A stretch of 64,000 nt of DNA from Erythrobasidium yunnanense. Taxonomy: Eukaryota; Basidiomycota; Cystobasidiomycetes; Erythrobasidiales; Erythrobasidiaceae. The notes under the pieces were generated by a model, which was given only the letters and a program-made list of their open reading frames with translations, searched no databases and was not told the origin of the DNA. Positions 1 to 9,243 of the stretch are shown one piece after another. The translations under genes and the position numbers were made by a program. Each line of letters begins with the position of its first letter. Position 1 is the stretch's first letter. The stretch is taken from assembly GCA_001600175.1 (NCBI GenBank), contig BCJC01000003.1, forward strand, positions 2,232,001-2,296,000. The letters run 5' to 3'.

Positions 1-3000
1 TTAGTGACGTCGCCGGCTGATGGACTGATACCTTGGCTCGGCTCGCTTGCCCAGACGGAAGCCGTATTTTCGACTTCGGGAATCGGTACCACAGCAATGC
101 TAGAGCTGGAAGGTGTGACATTAGTCCCTGCTGATGGGTATAGTCCAGCTTCTTGTGATGGGTTCTTCGCAACGCCTCCGCTGGGACGCCTGAAGAAGCT
201 CCCGAAGGCGGAGGGACGTGCCTCTGCTGACACAGTCGCTGGAGGAGGAGGAGTAGTAGTTTGCGAACTTGATGAACCGGTATGTGCAGTAGTTGATGGC
301 GAGGCGGCTGTCGCAAAAGGAGAGCGGAATCCCGTAAAGAAGGACGCCCGTTGCGGTGCTGGCTTCTGCGGCGTAAGATCATTGTCGTCATCGTTAACGG
401 AAGACAGACTGCCTATCGAATCGACCGAAGAACGCTTTGCCGTCGCTTCCAAATTGGCGGTCGGTGAAGCGGGTGAGAGGGAAGAGCTTGCAGCAGGGGT
501 AGCGAGAAGCGAAGATCTCGGCTTCGCGATCTTTGACCCAAGGAAAGAGCTGAAGGTACTTGCTAAACTTGCGGCACGAGTGGAAACTTCTGCTGCACCA
601 GCCATCACTGCGATAGAATCGCCTTTAGGCCTGTTCCAACGCTCCTATACAGTAGGAAAGAGACCTACCGTGAGTCGATAAAAGCTGCCTGTTCATCTCT
701 TCCATGTCCTTAAGCGCTTGCTCATCAGGCGACAGCTGCTCCTTCTGTTTCTGCTGCTCTTTCTCCCGCCTCTCCCGAAAGTCTGCCTGTCGTTTGGCTA
801 GATCGGCTTTGATGGAGGAGTAGGCTTTCCAGACTCCTTCTGAACCGCTAGCTAGCCCTTTCGAGATCGCTTCTTGGGTAGGTCCCAGCTTCTCGTCCAA
901 ATGAAGGTCGTGCAGTCCATTGACTAGTCGAATCCCCACATCTTCGACTAGGGTCGCTTGCCCTTCGCACGGATGCCTGAAGTGACGACTTCAGCCAATA
1001 AATACTCGTCAACAGCACTATTGGACGCACCTCGGCTCGACTAGATCGAATATGACAGGATCGGTGTGCTGATCCCACAGCTGGTATGCTGGCGACTTCC
1101 TGAATCCAGCCACCCAGGCTTCGTTGAAGCTTGACAAACCCGTCGGATCGCTCGAATTGATGAGCACGTTGCCCATCTTGCCCTTCTCGAGGAATTCTAC
1201 AAATTTCATAGCCGATAGAGCCGAGCAGATGTATTCTTCGAACTTTGACCGTAGCCAGTCGTCTGAACCTTTAAAGCCCATACCAACGGGCCGGTGGGGA
1301 TCGGAAGGATTCCAGGTAGATTCGATGATGCGGACAATCTGGGAAAACCATTTCAGCATACAAGCAGGCTTGTACTGCTGTAAGCCACTGACATCATCCA
1401 TCCACTTTCTGTCGGCAGACGTTAGATGCACCAGGCTGGCGATCTTAGGGTCTAGATACTCGATATTTGCGGTCTCTATCTGCACTATGGTGTGAGCTAT
1501 ACAGCGCAGTGTTCGAGGTAAAGGACGCACATTGACCAACACATCTATCGGGCAATCCTTCTGAGCCTGGAAGATGCTATTTGTGGTTCCCACGAGATAT
1601 GACTTGGCCTGTAACAAGTCCATTTGTTGCAGTGTGAGATAGGGTTGGAAGAAGGCGTCCTGTAGGGACAGAATAAACATACGAACTTCAGTCTTGTCCC
1701 ACCCTCGGAAAGGAATGAAACGCTACCTTGCCAAATAGGTTCAGCGGCAGACCGAGATAGGTTAAGAGAGATTTGCGATCACTGGTCTTAAGAGAGCTTG
1801 CTTTCGAGACCATTTGAGAGCGCGAATCCAGTAGCGGCGAAGCTGCATCTTCCAGATTAAGCAGAAGCACTGAGCATACATACATGTCAGCGGCATTCGA
1901 TAGCCGAAGAAGCAGCTCTGTGCCTACAAGGTACCAAGGATACGAGAGAGTATTGAAAAGAACACAACCGTTCAACTTGCGAACCCCATAGCATCACCTG
2001 AAGGCGCACGACTTAGTTTTGCGCATTCTGCAGAAAGTCGAATCTAGCTTACCTTCCGCTGTAGCAAGAGAAGCTTGAAGAGAATGAGCGTCTGTAATCG
2101 AAACTTCCAGACCAGCTCGCGCAGCGACATGCCCATGTAAATGGCTGCTTCTCCCGTCTGTTCTTGATCGCGAAGAGCGAGTTCAAGGCTAGAATAGAAG
2201 TGTTCGAGGATGAGAGTATCTTCAAAGTCCCTCTGGGCGAAGAAGGTTCGCGTAATTACTCCCAGCTTGTCGCGAATCGGGCCGAAGACAGGCTTGTTGG
2301 CTAGGACAACGACCGCTTTTTGCACGGTCGAGCGTGTGATGTCTGATGTCTTTTTCAAGAGGGTGTCGGCGCGCAGCTGGCGGACGCAAGATATGCCGTA
2401 TATCGTTGAGCTCGATATCCTTGGCAGATAGAGGTGGAAGCAAGAATAGTCTTCTTCGCGCTAGAGCGAGACTGGTGTAAGTGCATAAGAATATTCAGAC
2501 TATGAGACTAATTACCATATGTGCCCCGTCAGGAAGAGCGAGAAAAGGTAGGTTCTTGACGATATCCTCGTCCTTCTTGAGCTCTGGAGGATAGGAATAC
2601 TCGACGATAGGACCAAATGTATGGTGAAAGGCGACCAGGCAGACTCCATGGACTATAGTAGGCTTAACTTCATCATTCACGTCCGTTGATGAGGTACGCG
2701 AGCCTTGCGAAGCCACGCTACTCCGATGCGTTGGTACAGCCAACGACGCCGGCTCGAGCGATTCCGCACCATCTGCTAGAGACGTGTTGTCCTCATAAAG
2801 TACTTTTGAAGCTGATGGCTGCTGAGTTACGGCCGAAACAGCCATTTTGGCATCAGGCGCGATGACGGTACTGATAGTTTGATCTGGCTCGCCGAGTACG
2901 TCTTGAGTCGGACTATCGTTCGCACTCGATATCTTGCTAGGCTCCTGGTCGTCTGAGGACTTGCGACTGTCATTGTCAATGCTGATCGCTTGCTCGTCGG

Positions 3001-3241
3001 GCGCTAGATTCTGTTTGATATGTCGCGCAGTTTCGTATCGCTGCTTGGGTATATGCGCTACGACCCGGTCATCTTTCGCGACTGCCACTTGAGCGTCCTT
3101 GGTGTCTTCATGCCCAACTCCGACTTCGACATCTTCGAAATTGTCTGAAGAGTCGCCGCCGCTATCGCGTCCAGTCACCGCTGTACTAGTTTCATCATTG
3201 GGCGAAACTGGCGGTTCGCTTTCTGCCTCAACCGCGAACAT
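1..3241 (-). CDS. AVL9: AVL9 family DENN-type protein (3' end off the window)
   Basis: Avl9 is a DENN-related protein acting in late secretory traffic from Golgi to plasma membrane. The ATG at 3241 opens a Ser/Asp-rich N-terminus of about 190 residues, followed by the Avl9 signature GVCLVAFHHTFGPIVEYSYP (around 2520-2600). Exon 1 ends after the PDGAHM motif at about 2515 and joins in frame to an exon reading EEDYSCFHLYLPRISSSTIY, then KKTSDITRSTVQKAVVVLAN and the FFAQRDFEDTLILEHFYSSL block (2044-2450). Later exons carry the 1688-1975 segment and LQDAFFQPYLTLQQMDLLQA (1018-1680). The last visible exons hold a charged, coiled-coil-like stretch with many Glu/Lys/Gln (700-900) and a Ser/Pro-rich tail that leaves the window. 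At least five introns are implied; exact joins in the 3' part are not resolved. The family call is firm; the C-terminus cannot be judged. Confidence 0.88.
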
Positions 3242-3406
3242 GAAGTACGACGCATTGGTGTTGAAAGAAGCCGGCGCATAGGATTGGTTGTCGGTGTCAC
3301 AGGAAACGAGTGCAATGCTTTGACAAGGAGGAACAACCTTCTATATATGCCTTCAAGCTTTCTACGTGAATCAGATAGGCTTGTTGACCCGGCCCATCTT
3401 TGGCTC

Positions 3407-4219
3407 TCACTGAGACGAGCCCTCAGTTGACCGCGTTTGGGCAATAATGTTATCTCCTGTACTGTCAAAGGTGACGTTTCCAGGCTTGTCCAACGCGCGT
3501 CCGCAGAACTTTGTATGCAGGCCTGTCACCACTAGCTTGCCGCTCTCCGCGCTGTAGATCTTGGTTTCGGTATACGCGAGATTCCTGCCCAGATTGAGTA
3601 CCTGTTGAGCACTATTAGGATTGGATCATCTGGCGAACAGCATTGCCATTGCGCACTTGGCCTTCCATTCGGATGACATCGCCCTCTTTGCCTGCACCGC
3701 GGATGAAGCTGTTGTATGGAGAGACACTCATGAGCAAAATACTGCTGTAGGAAGACTGTGTTCACGAGCGTTGTATGGATATCAGTCGAAGGTCCAGATG
3801 AAGCCAGCCCTTGGCTTGAAAGAGCGAGAGATCCGACGGTATCGACCAAGCTACATAGCAGGCCACCATGTACGTCTCCGGAGCGGTTGACCTGCTGTTT
3901 CGAGATCGTCATCGATGCCTCGACGAAACCTGGGCTGGCTTTGACGATTTCGAGCTGTCAACAAGCATGAGAAGGAGGATAGATACTGTCAGGTGCGGAG
4001 TCATGGTACATTCGACATGGTCAAGGTGTTGAAGCCCTAGAAGATCCAGCATACAGTGACGGGATGAGCCTTGAGGCAGTTTGCAGGAGATATGCCAGCA
4101 GGCTGGGTCGGAAAACATACATCGCGACTCAGATAGTCCTTCCAGACGTCTTGAACATACTTCAGGCAGGCAGTCATTGAGGGTTTTCGAAAATCGATGT
4201 CAGCGGAAGCAAAGGCCAT
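3407..4219 (-). CDS. Hotdog-fold acyl-CoA thioesterase (ACOT13/PaaI-like)
   Basis: A small thioesterase of the PaaI/ACOT13 type, which hydrolyses acyl-CoA thioesters. The ATG at 4219 starts MAFASADIDF. Exon 1 ends at 4121 before GTATGT; a nine-codon exon (GFNTLTMSN, about 4010-4036) follows, then the core exon LEIVKASPGFVEASMTISKQ and NRSGDVHGGLLCSLVDTVGS, which has the HGG catalytic-loop motif of this family. After another intron (about 3600-3690) the last exon encodes the remaining hotdog strands and stops at 3407-3409. Expected length is about 170 residues, usual for the family. It lies 165 bp upstream of AVL9 on the same strand. The substrate cannot be told from sequence; no targeting peptide is obvious. 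Confidence 0.8.
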
Positions 4220-4386
4220 TGATAAATCGTTGGTAGGAAATGACAGCGTCGAACAGCATATCGTACACCGCTTGAATACAGGTAGTTTGAGAACGGATAG
4301 CTCTAATCAGTCAGATTCGGAGGGTGGTTCATAGCTATGTCGATCTGCCAAGTCTTTCCCGCGTAAGCGCTCCCAAAATTCCCTCT

Positions 4387-4632
4387 TCAGACACAATACC
4401 TATAGCATACGCCCAAGAACTTGCTGCAGCAATGTCTCACGGGAGGGGGTACCCACTTTCGGACCGCATAGACAGTGATGGTCTGTCCTGGAAAGTGGCC
4501 GAGAAGATAGTTGTAGTATCGCCGGGCATCCGATGCATCTCTTGTAGTGAAAGAACGGTCGGATTGGTAGCTCATGATCGATTTGGCGTCTGCGTTGCCT
4601 GAGACGGAGCGAGCAGGATCCATCTCGTGGGC
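4387..4632 (-). other. Orphan open reading frame fragment
   Basis: An open stretch of about 80 codons whose only early ATG is at 4623 (MDPARSVSGNADAKSIMSYQ) and which stops at 4387. It starts just after a plausible acceptor (ctgtcatcag), so it may be a leftover exon. It sits between the thioesterase and the palindromic repeat cluster that interrupts the neighbouring methyltransferase. I do not recognise the protein. It could be the displaced 3' part of an older gene or a chance frame. Confidence 0.25.
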
Positions 4633-4758
4633 GAACTGATGACAGAGACTTCAGCTTCAGCTCAAGCTTAAACGTTCAGGATCAATCGGTACGCACGCCT
4701 AGAAAGTGTCCGATTTTCGCTCACGTCTGCCGAGTGTATCAGTTGAAAAGCCACGAAC

Positions 4759-5005
4759 GACTTCAGCTTGGAGTTAAAAACCGCTATCGCGGCGATAGCC
4801 GTTCATTGTGCTGAAAGGTCGACGATTTCTGACCAATGCTGAAAACGACTTGAGCCTGGGAGTAAAGAACCGCTATCGCGGCGATAGCCGTTCATTGTAG
4901 TAAAAGGTCGATGATTTCAAACCAGTGCTGGAAACGGCTTCATAAAGGACTATAAAGAACCGCTATCGCGGCGATAGCCTGTTCAAATGACTTTTCCTTG
5001 GACGC
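4759..5005. repeat. 89-90 bp tandem repeat (about 2.7 units) with a 20-bp palindrome
   Basis: Three head-to-tail units carry an identical core CCGCTATCGCGGCGATAGCC at 4781-4800, 4870-4889 and 4960-4979, giving spacings of 89 and 90 bp. The core is a near-perfect inverted repeat around CGCGGCG. Flanks are conserved too: units 1 and 2 share TTCATTGTxxTxAAAGGTCGA and CCAxTGCTGxAAACG with few mismatches. No coding frame is supported here. Confidence 0.9.
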
Positions 5006-5079
5006 AGAGTACTTCTACCACTTCAAAGCCCCCCCCTGAAACAAGCAATAATCTCACCTGAAACACTTCTGCTATTTAT

Positions 5080-5562
5080 TTGAACCAAGCAGCTATCGCT
5101 GCACTATGATACCTCCCCTAAACTGAATCACGTGATTTCAAAATTCGGGCCGGCAGATCTGAAACACCCAAAGATCACACTCCGAAACCCATTGAAATGT
5201 CATTTAAAAGTATGATTTGCGGCGATAGCCGCTAGCTAATCATGAATAGCATACATATTTCATTTTCAGAGGCGTGCGAAACCCTCTTCAGCCCCTAACT
5301 CCTTTCAGCTGACGCCCCTAACTCCTTTCTACCCCTGCACGCGCGTCCAAAGTCTTCAAGATAGTAGAACTACTCTTGGAGCTTGTCCATCAGTCGCAAG
5401 TCCCCGCGATAGCGGGAATGTCTTCTTTCAGCTGAACAACTGTTTTTCTGCCGTCACGTCTGCCGCTTCCCTTTCAGCTGAAATCTTCTTTGGTGTTTAT
5501 GTGAATGAACGGCTATCGCCGCGATAGCGGTTCTGTCATTCAGGCTGAAGTCGATTTCAGCG
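5080..5562. repeat. Dispersed and inverted copies of the same palindromic repeat
   Basis: The reverse complement of the core, GGCTATCGCCGCGATAGCGG, is at 5511-5530, and its conserved flanks (TTCATT on one side, the CTTCAGCCTG region on the other) match the direct copies, so about 60 bp are shared in inverted orientation. Shorter relatives with the same TATCG/CGATA centre lie at 5089-5102, 5217-5232 and 5402-5416. A 16-bp direct repeat (GCCCCTAACTCCTTTC) is at 5291-5306 and 5314-5329. TTTCAGCTGA occurs at about 5303, 5428 and 5471. Together with the 4759-5005 array this forms a block of about 800 bp with inverted ends, resembling a MITE-like or foldback insertion. Confidence 0.75.
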
Positions 5563-6312
5563 CTGGTCAGGCAGAAACAGCAAGTTTTCAGCGCAATGAA
5601 CAAGCATTTCCAGAACTGCACAGAATAGAAGCCGATCTCTGCCAGTTTAGCCTTGATTTCCGATTCGTCGGACCAGGGTGCTGGTCCTTCGCGATCTGGT
5701 TTCTGGGACATAATCGACTCGAATGTCCGTGGAGTGCTCAATACGCTGAACGCGAACTTGCCTCCATCTTCAAGAACGCGATGTAACTCTGTCAAAAGTC
5801 AGGAAAGTCAGCGATTGCGCTCCAGCTCGGCCCTCACATTAATAGCGTACCTGCAAGAGCTTTCAACGTATCTTGTCCATAGGTCTGAGGCCCTAGATTC
5901 CATACAGCATGGGTAAAGGAACGGTCTTGATACGGCATTGCCTGCAGAGGGCGAAGCCAGCGGTCTCAGCCTTGCTCTATCCCTGAATGAGGCGGTCGCT
6001 ACTCACCTGCATATCTGCCTTCTCCACAGATACCTTTCCATTGTTCAGCTCTGGACGCGCAAGAATCGCTGTGACTGCCTCGTCGTCGAAAGCCAAACAC
6101 GTTGCTCGCCAATTGCATTGCACCAGACATAGTGGATCATTGAGTCGTAAGAAGCTGCTTGTAGGTCTTGCAGCATGCCCATTTGCGACGTCCAGGATCC
6201 TGATCCATGATGAAGTCGCAGGTTCGCGCAGACCGCTGCTGCCCCAGCGTATCATTTCTTCCGCAACATGGCTGGTGATGGCTTCTATTGGTGAGTTATC
6301 TGTGTTGGCCAT
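5454..6312 (-). CDS. Class I SAM-dependent methyltransferase, 3' end probably truncated
   Basis: A methyltransferase of the Methyltransf_11 type. The ATG at 6312 starts MANTDNSPIEAITSHVAEEM; the SAM-binding motif I region reads WIRILDVANGHAARPTS, and the acidic loop ends VSVEKADMQ. Exon 1 stops at 6007 (gtgagt). Exon 2 resumes AMPYQDRSFTHAVWNLGPQT (motif IV region) and ends at about 5850. Exon 3 has the post-II signature ELHRVLEDGGKFAFSVLSTP and a substrate-lid segment. After AEIGFYSV the frame loses family character. It runs through the inverted palindromic repeat (translated as RTAIAAIAVHSHKH) and stops at 5454. Family members normally have 50-80 more residues here. I infer that the repeat block replaced or displaced the natural 3' end; activity is doubtful. 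Substrate unknown. Confidence 0.6.
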
Positions 6313-6662
6313 CGTGTCGGTACCATTAGCATGTCGAATTACCAAAACTGAATGCTTTGCGAAGCAGAGGTGAGTCAAGATTTCTAGCGAAGTCAGCGAC
6401 GAAGGATGCAGCTTTGGCTGAGAGAAGTTTATGTCGTGGACATCGTTTGAGAACAGTCCTTTCGGAAAATAGTAAAATCAACAACATTCCGAAAGAAAGA
6501 AAGAAAGAAAGCCTATAAACCGACAAGAAAGCTACTATGACTGGAAGATCGCTGATTACGAGTATAAAGGATAGAAGAGACAACTAACAATAACTTCTTA
6601 CTACGGCACTTATGACTTTTTGAGCGGGTAAAGGGACAAAAATCGAGTATCGGGGGATAACG
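6313..6662. other. Intergenic with GAAA microsatellite
   Basis: This 350-bp gap holds the upstream region of the methyltransferase and the downstream region of the next minus-strand gene. The only structure seen is a (GAAA)5 tract at 6491-6511. Confidence 0.6.
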
Positions 6663-8740
6663 TTACTCCAGCTGCGCAGCCTGGTATCCAAGACTGAGTC
6701 TCTCGCTGACTTCTGAAAGCAGTGCTCTTCCAAAGCACGTAGCGTGCGCTACTGAGTTCTGATGATGCAGGACAATAGGCCACGAGAAATGATAATAGTT
6801 CTCTTCGTCTTTGAACAGATCTTCTGGCCCCACAGGCTGGCTGTTTTCAGGTAGCTTGGGGATGGTGGGAATGACGATGTCGTCTAATTTTGTAGGCTCA
6901 ATATCGTACGCCATCTTGCCCTTCCGTAGAACTCGAGAGAGGATATCTTCGTCTGTACTCCGCTTGGGAGATACACGACCTGTACTAGTCAGGTCGTCTG
7001 GTGAAGACGAGAGTAAGACAGCTTGTGAACTCGGCCATTGCGCATGTATCTTCTCGAGATCGTTTTGTAGCTTCATAAAATTCTGGAGAAAGGCGTCGGA
7101 GGGAGGTGAAGACGTTTTGTCGGACGTAGAGGAGCTGCCAGAGGTGGAGAGAGGAGTATGACGGCCTGCTGAGTCTGCGTCACCGCCAGGAGGGGAGAGA
7201 GCGCTTGCAGAGGTTGCGAGTAGCCGCGATGCTTGTGTATGTAAATTGCGGGAGAGGTTTGTAGTGAGATGTTGTAGAATGAGCGCTTCCAGCATGCCAC
7301 TGACGGAGAAAGAGCGAGCAAGGTCAGCGAACACCCAGCACATGTCTGAGCGCTCAAGGACTTACAGCCACGCTACGATGAGGTCCATCACCCTCGGCCC
7401 TTCCCTTGCCAAAGTCGCTGACGCTGTGCTTGGTATAGGAGAAGCAGCCATTTTCTCTGCTTTTCCCTTCACGAACGCAAGCAGGCCAAAGATCGATTTC
7501 CAGTTCTCCTGATTACAGCCCATCTTCCACCCCGGTGATCCTGGCCTCCCAAGTGATGTACTTGATGATGATGAAGCGGCTGAATCTGTACTTGTGTTGG
7601 AAGCTTGCCGAGACCGAACGTTGCCCCCGGCTAGATCTTCGCACCAGAAGGCATAGGCGTATAGCACTACAGCATCTACCTGTTCCACAAGGGCTAGAAC
7701 AGGTATATGCTGGTTTGTAGCATCTGGACGATACTCCCGCATCTTCTTGTCGCCAGAATGCTTCAACGCTCGGCCTTTCTCACGGCAGCTAATATGTTGT
7801 GAGCGGACATCAGCATTGACAATATTGCAGACAGAAGTATGTTGTATCAACGTACGTCGCTGCTATCTTCCGTAACCGCTCTTTCGTCCATTGCGTGGGC
7901 TGAAGTGGAGTGGCGGCCGCAGCTGTTGTCGCGAGAGCAGCCGGACTGGGCAGGTTGGAGAGCGGGCTGATATGATCATCGCTAATTGATTTGTTTGTTG
8001 CTGCAGGCGCTTGTGCTGAGTATGCCGACGTTGCAGAAGTGCTTGTGCTGCTTGACGAGTCTGACCGCTTCAAGTGGGATCCCCGATGGCCCGACGAGGA
8101 TGCGATTGAAGAAGCATCGGATGTTGACGAGCTTGCTATTCTACTATCTCTCTCGCGTTGGGGTGAAGTGTCGCGTCGTTGACGCCTGTTTACATCGTAA
8201 TGTAACAATCAGTAAACTGGACACTTTGTACGCGGGCACGCAAGGAAACGTGACAAGGCTGACTTTGGATCGGATTCGGTCGCGGTACACGACGATGCTG
8301 ATACTGATGCAGGAACGTCTTGTAGCTTGCGCTTATTGTTGTTGTTGTTGCTGTTGCTCTCTACCGGCGGCGTGACAAAGAGCGCTGGAAGTACGGGACT
8401 GACTTGAGGCTGTAGCTTCTTGAGGATCTAGATGGGATACAAGACAGATTAGACATTATATATATACTTTGTAAATGTCATGGAGTCTGCCCACGTCGAT
8501 GCAGGCTTGCAGATCAAACTGGCTTGCGCTCGAGGACGATGTCGGGTGCCCGCCCAGCTTGGTCGATGTTGCCGATGAAGAAGCTCTTCGCAATCCAGAT
8601 GTCGACGTTGATGTTGATGTATATGATCCAGAATGACTGCTGCTTCTTGCTGCTCCTCCACTACTGCCGCTGCTACTTGCTCGCAGTCCTGCTACCGCTG
8701 GAGCTGGAATAGGCCGGGCAGCCAGCTGGCTCGAAGCCAT
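6663..8740 (-). CDS. Conserved protein of unknown function with Ser-rich linkers
   Basis: A multi-exon gene. The ATG at 8740 starts MASSQLAARPIPAPAVAGLR, followed by a Ser/Thr-rich stretch and a helical segment FDLQACIDVGRLHDIYK that joins to ILKKLQPQVSPVLPALFVTP after an intron ending near 8427. Next come an Asn tract (8330-8350), a long Ser-rich linker (7900-8200), the segment PTQWTKERLRKIAATY, and an alpha-helical domain with KHSGDKKMREYRPDATNQHI, VEQVDAVVLYAYAFWCEDLA and ENWKSIFGLLAFVKGKAEKM (7400-7780). The final exon (6663-7343) has more helices and a tail ending QAAQLE. The ordered helical blocks separated by linkers argue for a real nuclear or regulatory protein. I do not recognise the family and assign no function. 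Joins between exons are partly inferred. Confidence 0.6.
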
Positions 8741-9243
8741 CGCGCTGCGCTGAAGTTACGCCCGTATCTTTGCTCAATGGATCCGACTTGGCTATTCTAC
8801 TTGATTGACTGGATGTTATTGCTACTTTGTAATGTTCGGAGAGAGCCCGAGCTCAGCACGACCAAGCCAAGCTGACAATGGGTTGTGATCGGGACAAGAA
8901 ATGTAGAAGCAGGCAGCGAAGATTGAACAAGATGAAGCAGCTCCCAAGAAGCATGAGTCAAAACTGACGGCTATCCTTCAGCTTCTGTCACAGGACAAAT
9001 CCACAAAGCCCTACCCCTAAACGCGTGGCGGTATGCGAAGCGAAGTGCAGTATAACCCGCTTGACAGCTGTCAGACAACCTGATCGATTATCGCCTACGT
9101 CTAGCTGCCCATCTGCCCGTGTCCAAAGAAGACGCTATACATGTCGTCGGAAGGCATGTATGAGCTGGTAGGTGGCCCCTCAGCGTACCGCGTACTGGGA
9201 ATGACTGACTTCAGCGCAGGGCAGTCAGAAATATGCTTTAGAC
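8741..9243. other. Intergenic, nothing recognised
   Basis: About 500 bp between two minus-strand genes, containing the upstream region of the unknown gene and the tail of the Zn2Cys6 gene. No open frame with an ATG and no repeat stands out. Confidence 0.5.

Noticed and set aside
4-681. 225-codon plus-strand frame at the left edge
   Set aside because: Antisense to the AVL9 C-terminal exon, begins with GTG, and shows only mirrored low complexity.
4759-5005. CRISPR-like array
   Set aside because: The intervals between cores are themselves repeated, only three units exist, and the host is a eukaryote.
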